Of a DNA stretch of 37,217 nucleotides, positions 1-10,368 are shown piece by piece. This stretch comes from Actinomycetota bacterium. GTDB lineage: Bacteria > Actinomycetota > Actinomycetes > S36-B12 > UBA10799. Location of the stretch: assembly GCA_963169225.1 (NCBI GenBank), contig CAUJDH010000046.1, forward strand, positions 1 to 37,217, written 5' to 3'. Every line of letters begins with the position of its first letter. Within the stretch, counting starts at the first letter, position 1. The notes beneath the pieces are model-generated. The model saw nothing but the letters and a program-made list of their open reading frames with translations. It was not told the origin of the DNA and made no database searches. Made by a program: the position numbers and the translations under genes.

Positions 1-1800
1 GCCATCGAGGGCATAAAGTGGGTGCACCCGGTCAGGGCCTGCGGCATTGGTGAAGATGTCTTGGATCCACTCGATATAGCTGTCTGCCTCGGAGGTGCTG
101 CCGAGTAAGGCAAGAGCTTCAACTGTCATTGCCGCATCTCGCAGCCAGCAGTATCGGTAGTCCCAGTTGCGGATTCCGCCAATCCATTCTGGGAGGCTTG
201 TCGTTGCGGCGGCAAGTACCGCACCGGTTGGGGTGTGGCATAGCGCTTTGAGGGTAAGTGCGGACCGGATTACGGCCCACGTTTTGAGTCTGGGTTGGAA
301 GAGCCTGGCTGCGAACTGATTCCAGTACTCGCGTGAGTTGTCGCGACGTTGAGGTTCGGGCAGCATGCTCGGGCTCATGTCTTCTGTCCCGGCTCGCAGC
401 TCGACGACAAAGTCGCCATCGCTTGGGTTGATCGTCGCCCGCGCGGTTGGGTGAGCACCCATATACGTGATGTCCCATTCAAGGCCCGGTGCCACTAGGA
501 CAAGCGGATCTGGAATGTTGTCGACTCGAATACCCTCATCGCATGGTTCAAGGCGAACCGGTACAGCCCCAAACTGAGGGCGAGGAGCAAAGGTGATCGT
601 GACAGGGGTGGTTCCCGAAATTACGCGGATCAAACGCAGTTCGTGTTCCATACCGGGCACATCGCGCATTGACGTATCGAGATAGTCAGTTACTGTGACG
701 CCAGCCCACTCGGTATTGACGATCATTGTTGCGCCCAGGTACGACTGGTTGAGTGGGCGACCGTCACGAATCGGGCGGATTGTGAAGTGACCCGCCTCAT
801 CGTCACCTAGTAGACCAGCAAAGATCGCCGGCGCATCTGGATTCGGGTGGCACAACCAAGCAATGCTCCCTTTGGGTGTAAGCAATGCTAGGTCGGTGCC
901 ATCGGCCAGTAGCGTGTGATCCTCGATCAAAGTTGCGTTGACTCCATCAAGCCAGGCGCGACGCTCTTCCAACAGGGCAGCAAGAACATTGAGTACCTCG
1001 GTAGGGTCTTCGACCCGGTGCTCGGCCAGTGAATTACCTTGGCCAACCTTGATTCCCAGATCAGACTCACCCAAGACTGCGAAGGCGGTTTCGTCGGTGA
1101 CGTCATCGCCGATAAAGATCGTTGCGGTTGCTCCTGCATCGTCACGAACCTTATTGAGGGCTGTTCCCTTATTGGTGCTGACAACCGACAGTTCTAGGAC
1201 AGCCTTGCCATCTAGCTGGTGGACCTTGGGATCGTTGTCGTAGAGCGCGTGAAGTTCAGCCAGAACCCGCTCGCTGTCTTCTTCTGTGGCGTTCCGCACG
1301 TGAACGGCCACGCCAGCAGGTTTATGCTCGACTTCCGCCCCAGGCGCGCTTGCCACTGTTTTTTGCGCCTGCATAGTGATCTTTTGGCGCAGTTCAAACA
1401 GTTCTTGGCCAAGGTTGTTTGCCGCACCTAGCTCATGTTCCGCACCGTGACTACCGACGAGGATGATTTCTTGCGGCAGGCGAGTCATAGCGGCCAAGTC
1501 GCGAAGTGCGCGACCGGACAGCAAGGCCACTGAGGTGTTTTTGAGGTGCGCCAAATTACGCAAGATCAAGTTGGTGCCAGGTAGCGCCCGGGCTGCTGTC
1601 GGATCGCTGACGATAGGTGCCAGCGTGCCATCGAAGTCTGAGGCAACCAGTAGGTTCTCAGTCCTGGCAACCTTGCGGATCACTAGACGAAGTTCGGGAT
1701 CTATTCCTGAGGTATCGATTCGTGCTAAATCATCCGCAAGACCTTCAGTTTCGTACAGGGCGGACGCTCCAAGTCCCCAGAGCGGCTTCTCGTGCGCCAT
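1..1800 (-). CDS. otsB: Trehalose-6-phosphate phosphatase (OtsB) fused to a GH15 glucoamylase/trehalase-like domain; partial, C-terminus lies beyond the left window edge
   Basis: Manual minus-strand translation from ATG at 1800 gives one open frame of 600 codons to position 1. N-terminal HAD/OtsB motifs: DFDGTLAPI and IFIGDDVTDETAF. C-terminal GH15 motifs: AAATTSLPEWIGGIRNWDYRYCWLRDAAMTVEAL and RVHPLYALDG. Not in the ORF track because it has no stop inside the window. Confidence 0.9.
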   Translation of the reverse strand, partial: MAHEKPLWGLGASALYETEGLADDLARIDTSGIDPELRLVIRKVARTENLLVASDFDGTLAPIVSDPTAARALPGTNLILRNLAHLKNTSVALLSGRALRDLAAMTRLPQEIILVGSHGAEHELGAANNLGQELFELRQKITMQAQKTVASAPGAEVEHKPAGVAVHVRNATEEDSERVLAELHALYDNDPKVHQLDGKAVLELSVVSTNKGTALNKVRDDAGATATIFIGDDVTDETAFAVLGESDLGIKVGQGNSLAEHRVEDPTEVLNVLAALLEERRAWLDGVNATLIEDHTLLADGTDLALLTPKGSIAWLCHPNPDAPAIFAGLLGDDEAGHFTIRPIRDGRPLNQSYLGATMIVNTEWAGVTVTDYLDTSMRDVPGMEHELRLIRVISGTTPVTITFAPRPQFGAVPVRLEPCDEGIRVDNIPDPLVLVAPGLEWDITYMGAHPTARATINPSDGDFVVELRAGTEDMSPSMLPEPQRRDNSREYWNQFAARLFQPRLKTWAVIRSALTLKALCHTPTGAVLAAATTSLPEWIGGIRNWDYRYCWLRDAAMTVEALALLGSTSEADSYIEWIQDIFTNAAGPDRVHPLYALDG

Positions 1801-3318
1801 TTATTTGGCCTTGTCTGTAGTGGTCGACGTGCTGGCGTTCGCGGTTTCACCTTCTGAACTGTGCTGTTGATCTTCAGCTTCACCGGCGTTGGATTCTTGT
1901 CTCTTGAGTACGCCGAGAAAGTCGCGAGCCCATTTTTGAACATCATTATGCATGACGTGGGAGCGCATGGTCCGCATGCGTCGCTTGCGCTCCTCAAGTG
2001 GCGCATGCGCCGCAGCGATGATCCCGGATTTGACGCCATCCGCATCATAGGGATTCACCAGCCATGACTGAGGTAGATCGTTTGCTGCGCCGGTGAATTC
2101 GCTGAGGACTAGCGCACCTTCGTCGTCAGTGCGCGACACAACGTATTCCTTGCTCACCAAGTTCATGCCGTCGCGAAGAGGAGTCACCAACATGATGTCA
2201 GCTGCTTTGTAGAGGGCAATAAGTTCCTCGATCGGCAGCGAGTTGCGCATGTAGTAAATCGCCGGAGCCCCGATCTGACCCAAGTCTCCATTAGTTCGAC
2301 TGACGATCATCTCGACGTCATCTCGAATGCGCTGGTACTCGTCAACGTTTTCGCGGCTGGGGGTTGCGACTTGAACCAGAACCGTCTCGTTGGGATCAAG
2401 CTTGCCCTCATGGAGAAGCTCGGTGTACGCGCGCAAACGGACATCGATTCCTTTGGTGTAGTCGAGTCGATCCACGCCGAGCAAAATCGTCTTAGGGTTG
2501 CCGAGGTCTGCACGGATCTGTTCAACGCGGTCTTCGATCTCAGGACTGTTGGCTTTAGCCGCGAGACCAATCGAGTCGACCGAGATTCCAAATGCATCGA
2601 CCAGACAAGTGCGCCTTGCGCCGTGAGGCCCAGGAACCTCCACCTTATTGCCGACGGATGGAAGACCGAGTAGGCGTTCGGTGACATCTAGGAAGTTACG
2701 AGCACCGCCTGCGGTTTGGAAGCCAACAACATCTGCGCCCAGCAGTCCCAAAACGATCTCGCGGCGCCAAGGCAGCTGCATGAACAAATCAGGGGCAGGG
2801 AAAGGAATGTGCAAGAAGAACCCGATCTTGAGGTCAGGCCTTAGTGAACGCAGCATCGCAGGTACAAGCTGAAGCTGGTAGTCCTGAACCCAAACGACGG
2901 AGCCAGGTGACGCATGTTCAGCAGCCGCCTCCGCGAAACGCATGTTGATTTTGCGATAGGAATCGAACTGGTGGCGGTGGTAGGTGGGGGTGACGATCGC
3001 ATCATGGTAGAGCGGCCAAAGCGCTGAGTTTGAGAACCCGTCGTAATAGAGCTCAACCTCGCCTCGACTGAGTGGAACCTCGTAGATCGAATAGTCGCGG
3101 TCATCCGCAGTCTCAGGAATCGGGGGGAGTGGTTCAGAGCCGGGGTCTTGGTAGGAGCCGTTCCATCCGATCCAGCTGGCATTGGCGCCTTTCATAACAG
3201 GCTCGAGCGCGGACACGAGTCCACCGGGCGACCGGCGCCAAATGCGGTTGCCGTTCTCGTCACGAGCCGACTCCACAGGTAGGCGATTTGCCACAATTAC
3301 TAAGTCATCTGACGACAC
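1801..3318 (-). CDS. otsA: Trehalose-6-phosphate synthase
   Basis: ORF 505 aa (GTG start); [31 protein letters not shown] and [14 protein letters not shown] are GT20 motifs. Stop codon directly abuts the ATG of the downstream otsB-GH15 gene. Confidence 0.95.
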   Translation of the reverse strand: MSSDDLVIVANRLPVESARDENGNRIWRRSPGGLVSALEPVMKGANASWIGWNGSYQDPGSEPLPPIPETADDRDYSIYEVPLSRGEVELYYDGFSNSALWPLYHDAIVTPTYHRHQFDSYRKINMRFAEAAAEHASPGSVVWVQDYQLQLVPAMLRSLRPDLKIGFFLHIPFPAPDLFMQLPWRREIVLGLLGADVVGFQTAGGARNFLDVTERLLGLPSVGNKVEVPGPHGARRTCLVDAFGISVDSIGLAAKANSPEIEDRVEQIRADLGNPKTILLGVDRLDYTKGIDVRLRAYTELLHEGKLDPNETVLVQVATPSRENVDEYQRIRDDVEMIVSRTNGDLGQIGAPAIYYMRNSLPIEELIALYKAADIMLVTPLRDGMNLVSKEYVVSRTDDEGALVLSEFTGAANDLPQSWLVNPYDADGVKSGIIAAAHAPLEERKRRMRTMRSHVMHNDVQKWARDFLGVLKRQESNAGEAEDQQHSSEGETANASTSTTTDKAK

Positions 3319-3377
3319 GCCTCCAACTTATCCGTTTCGCTGCTAGTACGCATGACCAATACGGGCACACTAGAACT

Positions 3378-4112
3378 ATGCCCACCTATCGCGACACCGG
3401 AGTTGTGCTGCGAACCCACAAACTGGGCGAGGCTGACCGGATCGTCACCTTCTTGACCAAAGAGCGCGGTCGAATCCGAGCCGTCGCCAGGGGAGTGCGT
3501 AAGACGTCCAGTAAATATGGCGCCAGGCTGGAGCCGTTCGGTTATGTGGACTTTCAGTGCTTTGAAGGCCGCAATCTTGACACGATTACCCAGGTTGAAT
3601 CGTTGGCAGCTTTCGGCGCGGAGTTCTCCGACGACTATGAGCGTTGGACTGCGGGACAGGTCATGGTTGAGACCGCCGAGAAGCTCGCTGGCGAAGAAGG
3701 TGAACCTGAGACTCAACAATTCACACTGTTGGTGTCGGCATTGCGGGCTTTGGCCGAGGATCGACACCCGCATGGCTTGATTCTGGATTCGTACCTGCTT
3801 CGGTCTTTAGCTATTGGTGGATGGGCGCCGAGCTTCGACGTGTGCGCGCAATGCGGATCGCCAGGCCCACATCGGGCTTTTAATCACACGCTCGGTGGCG
3901 CTCTTTGTACTGAATGCAGGGTTACCGGTTCGGCGGTTCCTGCTGAAGGAACTATGCAGTTGCTTGGGGCTTTGCTGGAGGGCAATTGGGAAGTTGCCGA
4001 AGCTAGCGATGACCGCCAACGCAAGGATGCCGCTGGTTTAGTTGCGGTTTTTACGCAGTGGCATCTGGAACGGAATCTGCGCTCGCTACGCCATGTTGAT
4101 CGCGGTTGGTAG
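3378..4112 (+). CDS. recO: DNA repair protein RecO
   Basis: MPTYRDTGVVLRTHKLGEADRIVTFLTKERG; Cys cluster CAQCG...CTEC; adjacent to uppS as in other actinobacteria. Start at 3378 preferred over the ORF-track start 3288. Confidence 0.93.
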   Translation: MPTYRDTGVVLRTHKLGEADRIVTFLTKERGRIRAVARGVRKTSSKYGARLEPFGYVDFQCFEGRNLDTITQVESLAAFGAEFSDDYERWTAGQVMVETAEKLAGEEGEPETQQFTLLVSALRALAEDRHPHGLILDSYLLRSLAIGGWAPSFDVCAQCGSPGPHRAFNHTLGGALCTECRVTGSAVPAEGTMQLLGALLEGNWEVAEASDDRQRKDAAGLVAVFTQWHLERNLRSLRHVDRGW

Positions 4113-4144
4113 CTGTCCAATGTGTGAAGTGGCAAACTAGAGAT

Positions 4145-4978
4145 ATGCCGAATTGGGATCGCGAGAAATTACCCCGCCATGTTGCCGTTGTGATGGATGG
4201 CAACGGACGATGGGCGAATCAGCGCGGACTTCCCAGAACCGAAGGTCACAAGGCGGGTATCGATGCTCTGGTCGAGGTCGTGGATGGTGCTTTGGAGGCC
4301 GACCTCGAATGGTTGTCGACCTACGCCTTCTCCACCGAGAACTGGAAGCGATCCACTGGTGAAGTCTTTTTCCTTATGAAATCTGGGCGCGATGTTATGC
4401 GCGACTGGATCGGCAAACTCAACGAGAACAACGTTCGAGTGCGTTGGGCTGGAAGACCTGGTCGACTTTGGAAGAGCGTCGTTGATCAGTTGAAAGAAGC
4501 TGAGCGAGTAACCGCGGGAAACACCGGGCTCAACCTCACGATGTGTGTGAACTATGGCGGCCGGGCCGAGTTGGTCGATGCCATGCGTTCGATTGCCAAA
4601 GATGTTGCCGCCGGGCGAGTGAACCCAGACAAGATCGACGAGGAACTTATCGCGCGGAACCTTTATATCCCTGAAATGCCAGATGTGGATCTGTTCTTGC
4701 GTACCAGTGGTGAGCTGCGCACGAGCAACTTCCTCATGTGGGAATCAGCCTATGCCGAATACGTCTTCGTCGATGAACTCTGGCCAGACTTCACCAAGGA
4801 ACACCTGTTCTCGGCCATTGATCAGTACGCGGGGCGTGATCGCCGGTACGGCGGTGCGCTCGAGGGAGCGGTTGAGGTGGCTACTGTCGAGAGAGATTCA
4901 GCTGCCAACGAAGCTACCCCGACCGAGCTTGAAGCCACGGCGGCAATAACTCTTGTTCCAGGTAGCGAGCAGAATTAG
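4145..4978 (+). CDS. uppS: Isoprenyl (undecaprenyl/decaprenyl) diphosphate synthase
   Basis: HVAVVMDGNGRWA, GHKAG, LSTYAFSTENWKR and DLFLRTSGELRTSNFLMWESAYAEYVF motifs. ATG at 4145 preferred over 4106. Confidence 0.94.
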   Translation: MPNWDREKLPRHVAVVMDGNGRWANQRGLPRTEGHKAGIDALVEVVDGALEADLEWLSTYAFSTENWKRSTGEVFFLMKSGRDVMRDWIGKLNENNVRVRWAGRPGRLWKSVVDQLKEAERVTAGNTGLNLTMCVNYGGRAELVDAMRSIAKDVAAGRVNPDKIDEELIARNLYIPEMPDVDLFLRTSGELRTSNFLMWESAYAEYVFVDELWPDFTKEHLFSAIDQYAGRDRRYGGALEGAVEVATVERDSAANEATPTELEATAAITLVPGSEQN

Positions 4979-4983
4979 CTGCC

Positions 4984-5901
4984 ATGGGCCATGATCATTC
5001 GCACGGACTAGAGAGCGCCGGGATGCGCAATCGAGGCAGATTGGCTGTCACCTTCTGTCTGGGTCTGTTAGTCCTCGTCGTCCAACTCATCGGCGCTGCT
5101 ATCTCCGGTTCCTTGGCGCTATTGGCTGACTCGGTTCATGTGTTCGCGGATTCTTTTGGTGTTGGCCTAGCACTGCTAGCCGTGACGGTCGCCGCACGTA
5201 AGACCAAGCCTTCTCGCACCTTTGGTCTGTTTCGCTTGGAAATTCTGGCGACGGTGTTTAACGGCGTGCTTCTGCTGGCACTGTCTGGATTCATCCTTTA
5301 TGAGGCATGGGAACGATGGAACAGTCCGAGCACGATTGATGCTCCCGTTATGTTGGTGGCGGCTGTCTTTGGTTTAGTCGCCAACCTGGTCGGCGTCTAT
5401 TTGCTGCGGCGCGGTGCTCAAGAGAGCCTCGCTGTTAAAGGTGCCTACCTCGAAGTATTGAGTGATGCGCTCGGTTCGATTGGCGTGGTCATCGCCGCGA
5501 TTGTCATTTGGACGACTGGCTGGGATCGAGCCGATGTCCTGGTTTCGTTGGCGATCGCATTGTTCATCATTCCTCGCACTTTTCTACTTTTGCGTGATGC
5601 GATCAATGTCTTACTTGAGTCTGCCCCGCCGGATCTAGACCTCGATGAAGTTCGGGCCCACATTCTGGCTGTGGACGGTGTGGCCGAAGTCCACGACCTG
5701 CATGCGTGGACCATCACCTCGGGGATGCCTTCACTCTCGGCTCATGTGTTTGTCGATCCTGACCCATATCGGGATGGTTCTGGCTCAGAGATTTTGTTGC
5801 GACTTCAAGATTGCGTCGCGGATTGCTTCGGCATCACCCACACCACGTTCCAACTTGAGTCTGCGACACATTCTGAACATGAGGACGTTCAACATCCATA
5901 G
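4984..5901 (+). CDS. Cation diffusion facilitator (CDF) family transporter, CzcD/ZitB-like
   Basis: MGHDHSHG His-rich start, SLALLADSVHVFADS, multiple TM stretches, VHDLHAWTITSGMPSLSAHVFV C-terminal domain. Confidence 0.92.
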   Translation: MGHDHSHGLESAGMRNRGRLAVTFCLGLLVLVVQLIGAAISGSLALLADSVHVFADSFGVGLALLAVTVAARKTKPSRTFGLFRLEILATVFNGVLLLALSGFILYEAWERWNSPSTIDAPVMLVAAVFGLVANLVGVYLLRRGAQESLAVKGAYLEVLSDALGSIGVVIAAIVIWTTGWDRADVLVSLAIALFIIPRTFLLLRDAINVLLESAPPDLDLDEVRAHILAVDGVAEVHDLHAWTITSGMPSLSAHVFVDPDPYRDGSGSEILLRLQDCVADCFGITHTTFQLESATHSEHEDVQHP

Positions 5902-6023
5902 CTCTGGAGCTAATGGGTCGGATCTTGGCGGTATCAACAAAGTTGCGGTGCATTTCTTGTCTATAAGTGCAGTTATCTACCGCAACTTTGAGCGAGTCGA
6001 CCAAGCCGCTCGGTAAGTACCGT

Positions 6024-6440
6024 TTAGCTACAGTTTTTGCACAGGCCGCTGATCTCAATCATGTGCTCGGGCTGAGTGAATCCGTGTTCCGTGGCAATGT
6101 TCTGGGTCCAAGTTTCCACTTGGTTTGCCGAGATCTCGATCGTTAGTCCGCATTCGCGACACACAAGGTGATGATGGTGGTCGTCCGAACAGGCGCGGTA
6201 GAGCGCTTCGCCATCGTCACCGGGAACAGTGTCGACAACGCCATCATTGTGCATGGCCTGGAGGGTGCGGTAGACGGTTGTCAAGCTGACATCGTCACCG
6301 CGGTGGAGCATGAGATCGTGGATCTCTTGAACGCTGCGGAAGGCGTCGAGTCCCTCAAGCACTTCGGTGATTGCCACCCGCTGTTTGGTGACTCTGCGGC
6401 GAGGCTCGCCGTTGGTTGAGGTGGAGCTAGAACTAGACAT
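6024..6440 (-). CDS. zur: Fur-family transcriptional regulator, probably zinc-responsive Zur
   Basis: RVTKQRVAITEVLE, TTVYRTLQAM, DDHHHHLVCRECG...GLCKNCS; position between a CDF transporter and glyS. Confidence 0.85.
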   Translation of the reverse strand: MSSSSSTSTNGEPRRRVTKQRVAITEVLEGLDAFRSVQEIHDLMLHRGDDVSLTTVYRTLQAMHNDGVVDTVPGDDGEALYRACSDDHHHHLVCRECGLTIEISANQVETWTQNIATEHGFTQPEHMIEISGLCKNCS

Positions 6441-6822
6441 TGCCGCTGAGCTTCCAGACTGCCGCGGCGAAGATGATGAGGATCACGATGACGCGGATCG
6501 CACGCGCTGACATTTCGAGGGCGGGCCAAGAGAGTGCGACGAGCCAGGTGAGTAGGAGGCCCAGCAAAACTAGGAGAAGTCCAGCAAGCGGGAAGGGGAT
6601 CAATAAGCCGGCGAGAAGGAGTGCACCCATGACGATCGGGAGCACGAGTCGGGGCATCGTATGGATCGCTTTGAGTGGCTTGTAGCTTAGTGCCTCAAGT
6701 TTGCGTCTGGCTGGTGATTGGTAGGTGGAGGGGGTGCGTTGGGCACGGCCGCTAAACGCAGCATTCTTACGGTTACGGTTGCCGCCCGAGGGCCTACCGG
6801 GTCCACGACTTGAGTTCGACAT
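6433..6822 (-). CDS. Small actinobacterial membrane protein (DUF6703-like), function unknown
   Basis: Basic N-terminus followed by hydrophobic helices (LVLPIVMGALLLAGLLIPFPLAGLLLVLLGLLL); overlaps the zur start by 8 nt. Confidence 0.6.
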   Translation of the reverse strand: MSNSSRGPGRPSGGNRNRKNAAFSGRAQRTPSTYQSPARRKLEALSYKPLKAIHTMPRLVLPIVMGALLLAGLLIPFPLAGLLLVLLGLLLTWLVALSWPALEMSARAIRVIVILIIFAAAVWKLSGNV

Positions 6823-6923
6823 CTCTCTAGTTTCGCATGCTTGAGTTGGAACGAGGAGAGCGACAGCATAGGCTTGTAGTTCACTGTCTTTTTGTCCTTA
6901 AATTGTCGTCCCAAGGAGTATGC

Positions 6924-8300
6924 GTGGCAAACAAGGTTGATTCCGTCGTCAGTCTCTGCAAACGACGCGGTTTCGTGTTCCCGTCGTCCGAAATCTACGG
7001 TGGAACCCGGTCTGCCTGGGACTACGGTCCGCTGGGTGTCGAGCTCAAAGAGAACATTCGCAAACAGTGGTGGCAAACCGTCGTTCGTTCTCGTGACGAT
7101 GTTGTCGGTATTGACTCGTCGGTGATCCTGGCCCCAGAGGTATGGCATGCATCTGGCCACATTGAGAACTTTGTCGACCCGCTGGTTGAGTGCACCTCGT
7201 GTCATCGCCGCTTCCGTGAAGATCAGCTTCTTGAGGAGTTTGAAGAGAAGAAAGGTCGCGCGCCTGAAGGGGGCATGGCAGAGATTGCCTGCGAGAACTG
7301 CGGAACACGTGGCGAATGGACCGAGCCCCGCACCTTCAACGGCTTGTTGAGCACGCACCTGGGTCCGGTGTTCGACGACAACTCACTGCATTACTTGCGG
7401 CCGGAGACAGCCCAGGGAATCTTCATCAACTTTGGCTTGATCTCGGCTTCGGCGCGTAAGAAGCCACCGTTTGGTATCGCGCAGACCGGTAAGAGCTTCC
7501 GCAACGAAATCACACCGGGTAACTTCATCTTCCGTACCAGGGAGTTTGAACAGATGGAGATGGAGTTCTTTGTCGAGCCGGGCAAAGACGAAGAATGGCA
7601 CGAGTACTGGCTGCAAGCTCGCTGGGATTGGTATGTGGACCTCGGGTTGAACCCCGAGAATATGCGCTTCTTTGAGCATCCACAGGAGAAGCTGTCGCAC
7701 TACTCCAAGCGCACTGTTGATATTGAATATCGTTTCCAATTCGGCGGTTCGGAATTTGGCGAGCTTGAAGGTGTAGCTAACCGAACTGACTTCGACCTGA
7801 AGACCCACTCCGAGCATTCGGGTAAGGACCTGAGCTACTTCGACCAGACGACTGGCGAGCGTTGGGTTCCCTATGTGATCGAGCCTGCGGCCGGACTGAC
7901 TCGCTGCGTGCTCGCGTTCCTGCTCGATGCCTATGCCGAGGATGAAGCACCTAATGCGAAGGGTGGGGTCGACAAGCGTACGGTACTGAGGTTCGATCCG
8001 CGGTTGGCGCCAGTCAAGGCGGCAGTTCTTCCACTAAGCCGCAACGAAAACTTGTCGCCAAAGGCTAAGGAGCTAGCGGCGACCTTGCGTCAGCGCTGGA
8101 ATGTTGAGTTTGATGATGCTGGTGCGATCGGCAAGCGCTACCGCCGTCAAGACGAGATTGGTACGCCGTTCTGCATCACCGTCGACTTCGACACTTTGGA
8201 TGACAACGCCGTGACTGTTCGCGAACGCGACACCATGAGTCAAGAGCGCATTCCGTTGGATCAAGTTGAGGCGTACTTGGCTGCCCAGCTCGGCTGCTAA
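6924..8300 (+). CDS. glyS: Glycine--tRNA ligase
   Basis: [78 protein letters not shown] start at 6924 with AAGGAG upstream. Confidence 0.95.
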   Translation: MANKVDSVVSLCKRRGFVFPSSEIYGGTRSAWDYGPLGVELKENIRKQWWQTVVRSRDDVVGIDSSVILAPEVWHASGHIENFVDPLVECTSCHRRFREDQLLEEFEEKKGRAPEGGMAEIACENCGTRGEWTEPRTFNGLLSTHLGPVFDDNSLHYLRPETAQGIFINFGLISASARKKPPFGIAQTGKSFRNEITPGNFIFRTREFEQMEMEFFVEPGKDEEWHEYWLQARWDWYVDLGLNPENMRFFEHPQEKLSHYSKRTVDIEYRFQFGGSEFGELEGVANRTDFDLKTHSEHSGKDLSYFDQTTGERWVPYVIEPAAGLTRCVLAFLLDAYAEDEAPNAKGGVDKRTVLRFDPRLAPVKAAVLPLSRNENLSPKAKELAATLRQRWNVEFDDAGAIGKRYRRQDEIGTPFCITVDFDTLDDNAVTVRERDTMSQERIPLDQVEAYLAAQLGC

Positions 8301-8315
8301 CGACCCGGCTCGCTC

Positions 8316-9506
8316 ATGTCCCAACTCGCACCAACCGCACCTCCGCTAGAGGTCGGCCCACTCAAGCTCGACATTCCGGTGGTGCTTGCGCCGATGGCCG
8401 GGATCACCAACCGAGCCTTCCGTCGGTTGTGTCGGGAGCAAGGTGCCGCGCTTTACATCTCTGAGATGGTGACGACTCGCGCGCTTGTTGAACGCAAGCC
8501 GGATACCATGGTGATGGCCTCGTTTGAGCCAGACGAGCAACCACGATCGGTACAGCTTTACGGTGTCGACCCGGATACGGTCGCTGCTGCGGTTCGACTT
8601 CTGGTGGCAGAGGATCGTGCGGACCATATCGATCTGAACCTCGGATGCCCTGTCGCCAAAGTGACTCGTAAAGGTGGGGGAGCGGCTCTCCCGTACAAGC
8701 GCGATTTGCTGGAGTCGATCTTGACAGCAGCAGTTGCCGCATCCCGAGAAGAATCAGCCAAGCGCAAAATCGACCCGATTCCTGTCACCATCAAAATGCG
8801 GATGGGGATCGATGATGACCACCTGACGTATTTGGACGCTGCTGACATTGCAGTCAAAGCAGGTGTGGGCTGGATCGCGCTCCACGCGCGTACAGCTGCC
8901 CAGTTTTATGGCGGTCAAGCAGACTGGTCCGCCATTGAGCGACTCGTTGAGCACGTCGATGGCACTGGAGTCCCGATCCTCGGCAACGGTGACATATGGA
9001 CGGGTTCGGATGCCGTGCGCATGGTGGAGCAAACCGGTTGCGACGGAGTCGTTGTGGGTCGCGGATGTCTTGGTCGGCCGTGGCTGTTCGAACAACTCGA
9101 TGCTGCGATGGCAGGTGGAGAGATTCCGGCTGACCCAACTCTGCACCAGGTTCTAGCGGCGATGCGGCGCCATGCGGATCTGCTTGGTGAACTCTATGGC
9201 GAGGACAAAGGTTGTCGCGACTTCCGCAAGCATGTGGCCTGGTACCTCAAGGGCTTCGAGATTGGCTCGGAGACCAGGCGACGACTCGGCATGGTCTCAA
9301 GCTTGCAGGAGCTTTACGGGATCCTCGATACGATCGCTGTTAACCCAGATCAGGCGTATCCGGTCGAAACAGCAGCCAAGCCTCGAGGCCGCACGAGCCG
9401 CGCGCGTCGTGTCGCATTGCCCGAGAACTGGCTGGATTCAACCTGTATTTCGGCTAACGAGAGCCGAGTCGTTAGCGGCGCTGAGCTTGACGCTTCGGGT
9501 GGCTAG
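8316..9506 (+). CDS. dusB: tRNA-dihydrouridine synthase
   Basis: VVLAPMAGITNRAFRRLCREQGA, DLNLGCPVAKVTRKGGGAAL, ILGNGDI, GVVVGRGCLGRPWLF. Confidence 0.94.
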   Translation: MSQLAPTAPPLEVGPLKLDIPVVLAPMAGITNRAFRRLCREQGAALYISEMVTTRALVERKPDTMVMASFEPDEQPRSVQLYGVDPDTVAAAVRLLVAEDRADHIDLNLGCPVAKVTRKGGGAALPYKRDLLESILTAAVAASREESAKRKIDPIPVTIKMRMGIDDDHLTYLDAADIAVKAGVGWIALHARTAAQFYGGQADWSAIERLVEHVDGTGVPILGNGDIWTGSDAVRMVEQTGCDGVVVGRGCLGRPWLFEQLDAAMAGGEIPADPTLHQVLAAMRRHADLLGELYGEDKGCRDFRKHVAWYLKGFEIGSETRRRLGMVSSLQELYGILDTIAVNPDQAYPVETAAKPRGRTSRARRVALPENWLDSTCISANESRVVSGAELDASGG

Positions 9507-9600
9507 GGTCACATTTCCTGGGGGATTCCCTAAGCCAATCTTTACGGTTTATTTTTACCGATTCCTTTGAGGGTCTGCGTTCTCCTGTCACAATAGTCGG

Positions 9601-10320
9601 ATGGGGAATACGCAAGTGTATGCAAGGAATCCACAGGGGGCGGGCCATTCAGGGCCACAGCAGCCCTCTGCCGATATGCGTGTCCAAGGCCCACAACCCA
9701 ACCCCAAATTCGGTGCCGTGATCGGCATGATCATCGTCGCTCTGCTCCTGTTGCCGCTGATTCTGATCGGTGGATCTGTTCTCAATGTGAATCGAGTGGC
9801 CAATATTCATTCCACGACTCCGACTGACGCAATAGTTGTTATGGGTGCGGCTCAGTACGACGGCACACCGTCACCGGTTTTCGAAAATCGACTGAATCAC
9901 GCTAAGCAGCTTTATAACCAAGGCGTGGCTACTCGCATCATCACTGTCGGAGGTAAGCAGCCAAGCGACCGGTACACCGAAGCCCAGGCTGGGCGCGAGT
10001 GGCTGATCCGCAATGGAGTGGATCCCATGCGTGTGTTGTCGGTTCGTTCGGGTAGTGACTCGTTGTCGAGCCTCAAGGCTGTTGGTGAGGTAGCTAACGA
10101 TCGCGGTTGGAAGTCGATCACGATTGTCTCTGACCCCACTCACCAAGCGCGTAGTGCGGCGATGGCAAGTCGGATCGGATTCGATGTCGAGACGAACGCC
10201 ACAACCGACGGTGACGGATCCAAGGTGACAGAGAACTACCTCATGCGCGAGACTTTGGCTTACCTAGCATTCGAACTCTTTGGGCAATGGGAAGTTCCGC
10301 GTCTAGTCAATGTCGACTAA
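9601..10320 (+). CDS. YdcF/SanA-like DUF218 protein with N-terminal membrane anchor
   Basis: TDAIVVMGAAQYDGTPSPVFENRLNHAKQLYNQGVATRIITVGG and TIVSDPTHQARSAAMA; TM helix VIGMIIVALLLLPLILIGGSVL. Confidence 0.85.
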   Translation: MGNTQVYARNPQGAGHSGPQQPSADMRVQGPQPNPKFGAVIGMIIVALLLLPLILIGGSVLNVNRVANIHSTTPTDAIVVMGAAQYDGTPSPVFENRLNHAKQLYNQGVATRIITVGGKQPSDRYTEAQAGREWLIRNGVDPMRVLSVRSGSDSLSSLKAVGEVANDRGWKSITIVSDPTHQARSAAMASRIGFDVETNATTDGDGSKVTENYLMRETLAYLAFELFGQWEVPRLVNVD

Positions 10321-10368
10321 GCGCTGGACTACCGGCTCCAACCCAAGAGTCCTCACAAAGGACCCGCA

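Noticed and set aside
6687-7358. 223-aa minus ORF opposite glyS
   Set aside because: Shadow ORF antisense to a clearly coding gene; no recognisable motif.
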